Assembly (NCBI GenBank): GCA_937871635.1
Contig: CALMNS010000709.1
Location: forward strand, 1-5,653
Direction of reading: 5' to 3'
DNA length: 5,653 nucleotides
DNA from: an uncultured Solirubrobacter sp.
GTDB lineage: Bacteria; Actinomycetota; Thermoleophilia; Solirubrobacterales; Solirubrobacteraceae
The notes under the pieces are model-generated. The model did no database searches, was not told the DNA's origin, and saw only the letters and a list, made by a program, of their open reading frames with translations. Positions 1 through 4,497 of this stretch are shown one piece after another (the stretch's first letter is position 1; each line of letters opens with the position of its first letter). The position numbers were made by a program, and so were the translations under genes.

Positions 1-1
1 G

Positions 2-382
2 GCCCGCACGACCCCGGCCCGGCCCGCCGACGCGCGGGTCGTCCTGCTCGCCGTGGCCGGCACGACGGCGCTCTACCTCGCCTCCGTCGCCCTCGTCACG
101 CCGTTCGGACCCCGCGCGGGCTCCGATCCCCAGGCGCTGCTCAGCGCGCTGTGGGCGCTCGTCGGGGTCGGCTTGCTCATCGTCGGGCTCGTCCGCGACC
201 TGCAGCCGCTGCGCATCGCCGGGCTCGCCCTGCTCAGCCTCACGGTGGCCAAGGTCTTCCTCTACGACCTCGCCGCCCTCACCTCGCTCGCGCGGGTCGC
301 GTCCTTCATCGTCCTCGGCCTGCTCATGCTCTGCGGGGCCTTCGCGTGGCAGCGGCTGCGCCCGCGCCCGCGCCCGGCCTAG
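2..382 (+). CDS. DUF2339-type multi-pass membrane protein, C-terminal part (5' end outside window)
   Basis: The frame is open from the left edge and ends at TAG 380-382, so 126 C-terminal codons are visible. The GTG at position 53 is most likely an internal valine, because the frame continues upstream with a hydrophobic stretch. Four membrane segments can be seen: the stretch around VVLLAVAGTTALYLASVAL, then LLSALWALVGVGLLIVGLV, IAGLALLSLTVAKVFLYDL and VASFIVLGLLMLCGAF, followed by a short Arg/Pro-rich cytoplasmic-type tail. The segment around AKVFLYDLAAL followed by RVASFIVLGLLML is what I recognise as the end of DUF2339 (COG5373) predicted membrane proteins. These are large proteins with many transmembrane helices and no established function. 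The gene converges on the LysR gene downstream. Family assignment rests on this C-terminal pattern alone; the start and the rest of the protein cannot be judged. Confidence 0.75.
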   Translation, partial: ARTTPARPADARVVLLAVAGTTALYLASVALVTPFGPRAGSDPQALLSALWALVGVGLLIVGLVRDLQPLRIAGLALLSLTVAKVFLYDLAALTSLARVASFIVLGLLMLCGAFAWQRLRPRPRPA

Positions 383-416
383 TGGATCGGTGGTGCGTGG
401 GCTCCGCACAGCGCGA

Positions 417-438
417 CACCCTCGCCAGGCTCAGGGTG
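417..438. terminator. weak hairpin between convergent genes
   Basis: The 77-nt gap between the convergent DUF2339 and LysR genes (383-459) contains a 6-bp perfect stem, CACCCT (417-422) with AGGGTG (433-438), around a 10-nt loop. No T-tract follows on either strand, so it is at best a weak or Rho-assisted terminator. I see nothing else in the gap. Confidence 0.2.
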
Positions 439-459
439 CCTGTTGAGCGCGCGCGGCGG

Positions 460-1374
460 TCAGTGCCCCGGGAGTGAACGTGCCACCGTATGGGTGACGA
501 TCGCGTCCCGGAGCGCGAGCGCGGCTGGTGGCACGGCGGCGTCGGACGCGAGCGCCGCGTAGAGCAAGCGGGTGGGGGCAGGGTGGAGTGGCCGGACGAC
601 GACCCCGTCGCCGCTGCGTTGGCCCAGCAGGCGCGGGACGGCCGTCACGCCGATCCGCGCGGCGGCGAGGCTTCGTGCCGCCGCGTGGTCGTCGGTGGTC
701 ATTGCGATGTCGGGCTCGAATCCGCACGCTCGACACCGGCGCCTGACGAGGTCCGCGCAGGTGGTGCCACGGGCCAGGACCCAGCGCTCGTCGCTCAGCG
801 CTTCGAGGTCGACCGTGTCGGCCTGCGCCAGCGGGTGCCCGTCGTGGAGGACGATGTCGACGGGGTCGAGCCCGATCTGCGTCAGGTCGAGTCCGGAGCG
901 ATCGAGCTCGAGGTGCTCAAGGTCGTCGAAGAGCACCGCGACGTCGAGCATGCCGCCACGCAGGCGGTCAGCTCCGACGTCGACGTCGCTCTCGTCGATC
1001 GTCACGGCGACCGCCGGGTGGGTGGCCTCGAACTTCGCCAGCGCACCCGGGAGGATGCCGACGGCGGCGCTCGCGAAGATCCCGAGCCGGACCGTTGCCG
1101 CGGCCGAGCTGATGAGGTCGTCGAGTTCGCGTCCGGCGGCACCGAGCCGTTCGAGGAGCTCTTCGGCGTGCCTAGCCAGCAGCCCGCCGGCCGCGGTCGG
1201 CTGTACGCCGCGCGCGTGGCGGACGAGGAGCGGCGCGCCGACCTGCTTCTCCAGGGCGGTGATGTGCTGGCTGACCGCGGCAGGTGAGAAACGCAGCTCC
1301 TGGGCGGCCCGGGTCATCGAGCCGCCTTGGATGACCGCGTGAAGCACCTCGAGTCGTTTCGGGTCGAGTTTCAA
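460..1374 (-). CDS. LysR-family transcriptional regulator
   Basis: A 304-residue protein, the usual LysR-type length. Residues 5-64 form the winged helix-turn-helix: RLEVLHAVIQGGSMTRAAQE, then FSPAAVSQHITALEKQVGAP and the wing with LLVRHARGVQPTAAG. Residues 65-90 form the linker helix. Residues 93-298 look like the two-lobed periplasmic-binding-protein-like effector domain, which begins TVRLGIFASAAVGILPGAL. The start is TTG at 1374-1372. The frame is closed by TAA about 14 codons upstream with no ATG or GTG between, and the HTH begins at the expected distance from this TTG. The gene diverges from the phzF-like/rid pair, the classic layout in which a LysR protein controls its neighbour and itself in response to a ligand related to the neighbours' substrate. 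That regulatory role is inference; the ligand is unknown. The 3' end converges on the DUF2339 gene. Confidence 0.93.
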   Translation of the reverse strand: MKLDPKRLEVLHAVIQGGSMTRAAQELRFSPAAVSQHITALEKQVGAPLLVRHARGVQPTAAGGLLARHAEELLERLGAAGRELDDLISSAAATVRLGIFASAAVGILPGALAKFEATHPAVAVTIDESDVDVGADRLRGGMLDVAVLFDDLEHLELDRSGLDLTQIGLDPVDIVLHDGHPLAQADTVDLEALSDERWVLARGTTCADLVRRRCRACGFEPDIAMTTDDHAAARSLAAARIGVTAVPRLLGQRSGDGVVVRPLHPAPTRLLYAALASDAAVPPAALALRDAIVTHTVARSLPGH

Positions 1375-1383
1375 CAGGTGTCG

Positions 1384-1389
1384 AAGGTA
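1384..1389 (-). promoter_or_regulatory. possible -10 element of the LysR gene
   Basis: On the minus strand TACCTT matches the actinobacterial TANNNT -10 pattern and lies 9 nt before the TTG start at 1374, implying a very short or absent 5' leader. I found no convincing -35 hexamer at 16-18 nt. Short matches like this occur by chance, so this is a suggestion only. Confidence 0.25.
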
Positions 1390-1392
1390 CTC

Positions 1393-1402
1393 AGCTCGAG
1401 CT
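1393..1402. promoter_or_regulatory. 10-bp palindrome in the lysR/phzF divergent region, possible operator
   Basis: AGCTCGAGCT is a perfect 10-bp palindrome lying 19 nt before the LysR start codon, within the roughly 100-nt divergent region. It sits inside one copy of an imperfect direct repeat (see 1364-1411). The position suits a LysR autoregulatory or activator site, but it is not a textbook T-N11-A box. Function is inferred from position only. Confidence 0.3.
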
Positions 1403-1474
1403 TCAACGTGTGCTTAACGCTCTCCGCCGCATTTGCAGATGCACCTGAAGGCGATTCCGATCAGGCTCCGTCGG

Positions 1475-2359
1475 ATGCCGCGTCTCCCGTTCGCCATCGT
1501 CGATGTCTTCGCCGACCAGCCGCTCCGCGGTAACCCCCTCGCGGTCGTCCTCGGAGGGGAAGGCGTTCCCGACCAGGTCCTGCGGGACGTCGCGCGGGAG
1601 CTGAACCAGTCGGAGACGACGTTCGTCCTCGTGCCCGACGCCCCGGGCGTCACGCGGCGGCTCCGGTCGTTCACCGCCGCCGGTGCGGAGGTGATGGGCG
1701 CCGGCCACAACACGCTGGGTGCGTGGTGGTGGCTGGTCGCCTCGGGGCAGGAGCCGGCGGGCGACCTGACCCAGGCAATCGGCGACCAGGTGCTGGACGT
1801 CGTCGCGACGGTCCGAGCTGACGGCCGGGTGGCGATCGCGCAGCGGCAGGGACAACCGGAGGTCGGGCAGGCGGTCGACGCGCGGGCCGGGCTCGCAGCG
1901 CCGCTCCGCCTCGTGCCCGATGATCTCCTCGACGGATCCGCCCAGGTCGTCTCGACCGGGGCTCCGCACCTGCTGCTGGCGGCCACGGACGTCGCCGCGA
2001 TCGATCGCGCCCGTCCCGACGCCGACGCCTTGGCGGCCGCGCTTGCGGACGTCAGCGCCGAGGGCTGCTACCTCTACGCGCCGCCGGCCGACGGTGACGC
2101 TGACGCCTACACGCGGTTCTTCAACCCGACCGTCGGACTGTGGGAGGACCCGGCGACCGGCACCGCCGCCGGGCCGCTCGCGTGGTGGTTGGCGCGACGC
2201 AGCCCGGACGCCGGCGCGCAGCGGGTCGTGATCGACCAAGGGCACACGATGGGCCGCCCCAGTCGCCTCGAGGTCGACGTGGTAGGCGACAGCGTGACGC
2301 TGACGGGCACCGGTGTCCTCGTCGCCGAGGGCCTCCTGACGCTGCCGATGGGCGCGTGA
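1475..2359 (+). CDS. PhzF-family isomerase/epimerase
   Basis: A 294-residue protein from ATG 1475, a typical length for the PhzF/YddE superfamily, which has two pseudo-symmetric diaminopimelate-epimerase-like halves. The first strand, LPFAIVDVFADQPLRGNPLA, is the family's N-terminal signature. The three residues that line the active site of phenazine-pathway PhzF seem present: Glu47 in NQSETTFV, His78 in GAGHNTLGA and Asp225 in EDPATGTAAG. PhzF isomerises trans-2,3-dihydro-3-hydroxyanthranilate. Most homologues outside phenazine clusters have unknown substrates, and no other phenazine gene is visible here, so the substrate cannot be named. Start choice: an in-frame ATG at 1439 and TTG at 1433 would add 12 or 14 residues, but ATG 1475 puts the family's first strand at the N-terminus and leaves about 100 nt for a divergent LysR control region. 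Its Shine-Dalgarno is weak, with only AGG about 9 nt upstream. The stop overlaps the rid start, which implies cotranscription and coupled translation. Confidence 0.92.
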   Translation: MPRLPFAIVDVFADQPLRGNPLAVVLGGEGVPDQVLRDVARELNQSETTFVLVPDAPGVTRRLRSFTAAGAEVMGAGHNTLGAWWWLVASGQEPAGDLTQAIGDQVLDVVATVRADGRVAIAQRQGQPEVGQAVDARAGLAAPLRLVPDDLLDGSAQVVSTGAPHLLLAATDVAAIDRARPDADALAAALADVSAEGCYLYAPPADGDADAYTRFFNPTVGLWEDPATGTAAGPLAWWLARRSPDAGAQRVVIDQGHTMGRPSRLEVDVVGDSVTLTGTGVLVAEGLLTLPMGA

Positions 2360-2769
2360 CCGTCGTCGCGACCCCCCTCCGGGTCGAGCCGGACCGGTAC
2401 GCCGCGGTCGCGGTCTCGCAGGGGTTCCGCGTGGGGGACCTCGTTTTCACCGCGGGCCAGATCGCCACCGACGACGCCGGAGCGATCGTGGGAGACGGGG
2501 ACTTCGAAGCGCAGGCCCACCAGGCCTTCGCGAACCTCTCGCGCGCGCTCCAGGCCGGCGGCTCGGGCCTCGAGCACGTGGTCAAGGCGACGATCTTCGT
2601 GACGGACATGTCCCACTTCGCGACCGTCGTGAACCTCCGTCGGCAGTACTTCACGCCGCCCTTCCCAGCCGACTCGCTCGTCGAGGTGCACGCCCTCGGG
2701 CGACCCGGCCTGCTGATCGAGATCGAGGCGGTCGCCGTCTGCCCGCCCGGCGCGGTGATCGCCCGCTGA
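2356..2769 (+). CDS. Rid-family protein (YjgF/YER057c/UK114) lacking the substrate-binding Arg
   Basis: A 137-residue protein from GTG 2356. The start shares GTGA with the phzF-like stop, so translation is probably coupled. An upstream extension would read out of frame through the phzF-like gene. The Rid fold is clear: FRVGDLVFTAGQIA (residues 24-37), an AQAHQAFANLSRALQAGGSG helix, HVVKATIFVTDMSHFA (about 74-89) and the C-terminal LLIEIEAVAV (about 119-128). Classical RidA is a small trimeric enzyme that hydrolyses reactive 2-aminoacrylate-type enamines and imines. It uses an Arg (Arg105 in E. coli RidA, context FPARS) to hold the substrate carboxylate. Here the matching context is FPADS, with Asp106 (codon 2671-2673) in place of Arg. 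From family knowledge, the Arg-containing subfamilies (RidA and Rid1-3) are the imine deaminases, while the Arg-less Rid4-7 groups have no established activity. I therefore do not call this ridA. It probably acts on, or senses, a compound related to the PhzF-like enzyme. Confidence 0.92.
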   Translation: MTVVATPLRVEPDRYAAVAVSQGFRVGDLVFTAGQIATDDAGAIVGDGDFEAQAHQAFANLSRALQAGGSGLEHVVKATIFVTDMSHFATVVNLRRQYFTPPFPADSLVEVHALGRPGLLIEIEAVAVCPPGAVIAR

Positions 2770-2773
2770 CGGA

Positions 2774-3640
2774 TCAGAGGTCGCGGCGCGCGAAGGCGCG
2801 CGCCGCGATCACGCAGACGAGCCCGAGGTAGCCCACGACCCAGAGCCAGAGCAGCGGGCCGGCGTCCTGCGCCCCGCCGAACGGGCCGAGGTCGATGGCG
2901 AGCTTGGTGAAGCCGACCGTGTCGGCGGTCAGCCCGGCCAGGGCGTCCTGATAGAGCGCCTCGAAGGGCAGCGCCCAGGTCGACACGTCGGCGACCGTGT
3001 TGAGCGTGTCCGAGCTCAGCGCCTCGCCGATCTGCCCGAGCAGGCCGGCGACCAGGCCCGCGCCGAAGACCATGAAGACGGCGATGCCGTTCGCGGTGGA
3101 GGCGAGGAAGACCGAGCCCGCGAGGGCGACGGCGGCGAGCAGGGCGACCGCCGCGGCCAGCCCGAGCGCGGGCCCGACGATGCGGTCCGGCCACCAGTCG
3201 CCCGCCACCCGGGTGATGATCGCGGCGGCCACGAAGACGACGGTGACGTAGGCGGCGCAGATGGCGGCCGCCCCCGCGAAGCGGGCCACGAGGTAGGTGG
3301 CGCGCCCGACGGGCCGGACGAGCAGGGGCTGCAGCAGGCCGCTCTCGGCGTCGCCGCGCGCCGCGCCGAGGGTCAGGAAGACCGCAAGGATCGTGCCGAG
3401 GAACAGGGTGCCGAACATCGCCAGCCCGAGGAAGGTCGCCCCGGCCACCGTCTGCGGCTCCACGCCGCCGAGGTCGTCGTCGCCGAAGCCCTCGTCGACC
3501 TCCTGGAACGCCTGCCAGGCGCCGAGCCCGTAGAGCACGAGGAACGCCACGGTGAGGACCGCCACGACGACGAACACGCGGCGGCGCAGGGACTCGCGCA
3601 GGGCGAAGCCGGCGATCGCGCGGACGTGGTCGAGGCTCAC
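2774..3640 (-). CDS. ABC-2-type transporter permease
   Basis: A 288-residue integral membrane protein with six likely transmembrane segments, at about residues 22-42, 66-93, 117-142, 155-180, 184-203 and 262-281. A short cytoplasmic N-terminus carries FALRESLRRR, where the amphipathic elbow helix of ABC-2 permeases sits. The loop after TM2 has the family-like ESG-LLQPLLVRPVGR pattern. An acidic loop (DEGFGDDD, about 49-56) lies between TM1 and TM2, probably outside the cell. The start is GTG 3640, sharing GTGA with the stop of the ATPase gene, so the two subunits are translationally coupled. The domain set (one six-helix permease plus one ATPase) suggests a homodimeric-type exporter of the drug, lipid or NosY-like class, but nothing in the sequence identifies the cargo. 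The 3' end converges on the rid gene with only 4 nt between stops. Confidence 0.9.
   Translation of the reverse strand: MSLDHVRAIAGFALRESLRRRVFVVVAVLTVAFLVLYGLGAWQAFQEVDEGFGDDDLGGVEPQTVAGATFLGLAMFGTLFLGTILAVFLTLGAARGDAESGLLQPLLVRPVGRATYLVARFAGAAAICAAYVTVVFVAAAIITRVAGDWWPDRIVGPALGLAAAVALLAAVALAGSVFLASTANGIAVFMVFGAGLVAGLLGQIGEALSSDTLNTVADVSTWALPFEALYQDALAGLTADTVGFTKLAIDLGPFGGAQDAGPLLWLWVVGYLGLVCVIAARAFARRDL
2779..2810. repeat. long GC-rich inverted repeat at the convergent rid/permease junction
   Basis: TCGCGGCGCGCG (2781-2792) and CGCGCGCCGCGA (2797-2808) are exact reverse complements around a 4-nt AAGG loop. On the plus strand the stem extends outward by a G-U and a G-C pair, to 2779-2810. 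It begins 10-12 nt after the rid stop and lies inside the last codons of the permease gene, which encode an Ala/Arg-rich tail. No T-tract follows on either strand. It could be the rid-side transcription stop, a pause or an mRNA-stabilising hairpin, or just GC-rich coding sequence. The dyad is seen directly; its function is not. Confidence 0.55.
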
Positions 3641-4473
3641 GTGCCCTCCACCGCTTCGAGGTAGGCGTCCTCGAGCGAGGAGCGCAGCACGCGGACGCCG
3701 TAGACGGCCTCGCCCGCCCCGACGAGCTCGGCCACGATCCGCGGCGCCTCGTCGCGGCTCGCCCGCGCGAAGACGCGGACGCCCGCGCCCGTCTCGACCT
3801 CCACCCCGCCGGCGTGTGAGAGGTCGTCGGGCGAGCCGGCGGCGACCACCCGCCCGGCGGCGATGATCGCCACCCGGTCGCAGACGAGCTCGACCTCGGA
3901 GAGCAGGTGCGAGTTGAGCAGCACGGCGACGCCCCGCTCACGGAGCCGCTCGAGCAGCGCCCGCACGAGCCGCCGCCCGGCGGGATCAAGCGCGCTGGTC
4001 GGCTCGTCGAGGAGCAGCAGCCGGGGGGAGCCGATCAGCGCCTGGGCGAGCCCGAGCCGCTGCTGCATGCCCTTGGACATGGCCCCGACCCGGCGACCCG
4101 CCGCGTCGGCGAGGCCGACCTCCTCGAGCAGCGCGGAGCGCTCCGACGCCCCACCGCGGGACCCGGCGAGCCGCTGGTGGAGCTCGAGGAGCTCGTCGGC
4201 GCGGCACCACTCGGGGAAGCGGAAGAGCTCGGCGAGGTAGCCCATCGAGCGGTTGGCCCGCTCCGAGCCGGCCGGCGCCCCGGCCACCTCGACGGTCCCG
4301 CCCGTCGGGCGGACGAGCCCGCAGGCCGACTTGACCAGCGTCGACTTCCCCGCACCGTTGGGCCCGAGCAGTCCGAAGAGCTCCCCCTCGTCGACCTCCA
4401 GGTCCACGCCGTGCAGCGCGGTCACCGAGCCGTAGGTCTTGCGCAGGGCCGAGACGGAGAGGGCGAGCGACAC
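3637..4473 (-). CDS. ABC transporter ATP-binding protein (ABC-2 exporter type)
   Basis: A 278-residue nucleotide-binding subunit. It has Walker A GPNGAGKST (37-45), a Q-loop region GYLAELF with Glu82 where Gln is usual, and an ABC signature SKGMQQR (133-139). Walker B is LLLLDEPTS (152-160), followed by the D-loop ALD and the H-loop His189 in NSHLLSEVE. SKGM in place of SGGQ and Glu in the Q-loop are common in ABC-2 exporter ATPases, so these are not defects. About 70 residues after the H-loop region form the C-terminal extension typical of this class, ending SSLEDAYLEAVEG. The start is GTG 4473, which gives the usual N-terminus (LRKTYGSVTALHGVDLEV). It is the first gene of a two-gene operon with the permease and powers export by that partner. 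The promoter must lie in the 20-nt gap before it or inside the divergent kinase gene. Confidence 0.96.
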   Translation of the reverse strand: MSLALSVSALRKTYGSVTALHGVDLEVDEGELFGLLGPNGAGKSTLVKSACGLVRPTGGTVEVAGAPAGSERANRSMGYLAELFRFPEWCRADELLELHQRLAGSRGGASERSALLEEVGLADAAGRRVGAMSKGMQQRLGLAQALIGSPRLLLLDEPTSALDPAGRRLVRALLERLRERGVAVLLNSHLLSEVELVCDRVAIIAAGRVVAAGSPDDLSHAGGVEVETGAGVRVFARASRDEAPRIVAELVGAGEAVYGVRVLRSSLEDAYLEAVEGT

Positions 4474-4480
4474 GGGGTCG

Positions 4481-4486
4481 TAGTCT
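4481..4486 (+). promoter_or_regulatory. possible -10 element for leaderless start of the ABC1-kinase gene
   Basis: TAGTCT fits the actinobacterial TANNNT -10 pattern and ends exactly 7 nt before GTG 4494, the geometry expected when transcription begins at the start codon. No Shine-Dalgarno lies at a normal distance; the only G-run, GGGG at 4474-4477, is too far away. No clear -35 is visible. The hexamer is also 7 nt from the divergent ATPase start, but on that strand it reads AGACTA, which does not match. Confidence 0.4.
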
Positions 4487-4487
4487 C

Positions 4488-4497
4488 ACACGCGTGT
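4488..4497. promoter_or_regulatory. 10-bp palindrome over the ABC1-kinase start codon
   Basis: ACACGCGTGT is a perfect palindrome covering the GTG start (4494-4496) and lying just downstream of the proposed -10. It is a possible operator for the divergent kinase/ABC-transporter promoters. It could be chance in such GC-rich DNA. Confidence 0.25.

Larger units (their letters stand above)
1364..1411. repeat. imperfect direct repeat, 32-nt period, across the LysR start
   Basis: TCGAGTTTCAACAGGTGT (1364-1381) and TCGAGCTTCAACGTGT (1396-1411) share the core TCGAG-n-TTCAAC followed by GTGT. They differ by one substitution and a short indel. The spacing of 32 nt is close to three helical turns, so the two copies would face the same side of the DNA. 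The first copy lies over the first codons of the LysR gene, so coding constraint explains part of it. Confidence 0.4.

Noticed and set aside
393..409. GTGCG/CGCAC dyad just after the DUF2339 stop as a terminator
   Set aside because: The 5-bp stem has a 7-nt loop and no T-tract, which is expected by chance at this base composition.
490..1287. 265- and 256-codon plus-strand open frames opposite the LysR gene
   Set aside because: The minus strand gives a complete LysR protein with a clear HTH. The plus-strand frames are low-complexity and overlap each other.
1433..2359. Phenazine biosynthesis locus because of the PhzF-like gene
   Set aside because: No phzA/B, phzC, phzD, phzE or phzG homologue is visible, and PhzF-family proteins are widespread outside phenazine clusters.
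460..2769. lysR-phzF-rid block as a horizontally acquired island with distinct composition
   Set aside because: Hand counts gave about 73% GC for 1501-1800 against about 75% for 4801-5100. The difference is too small to claim foreign origin, and no repeats, tRNA or integrase flank the block.
2121..3989. 622-codon open frame on the minus strand overlapping the Rid gene, permease and ATPase genes
   Set aside because: It is an Arg/Pro/Ala-rich translation without domains, running in a different frame through two well-supported ABC genes and antisense to the rid gene. High GC removes stops from alternative frames.
3637..4473. Degenerate ABC ATPase because the signature is SKGMQ and the Q-loop has Glu
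   Set aside because: Both variants are common in functional ABC-2 exporter ATPases. Walker A, Walker B, D-loop and H-loop are intact.
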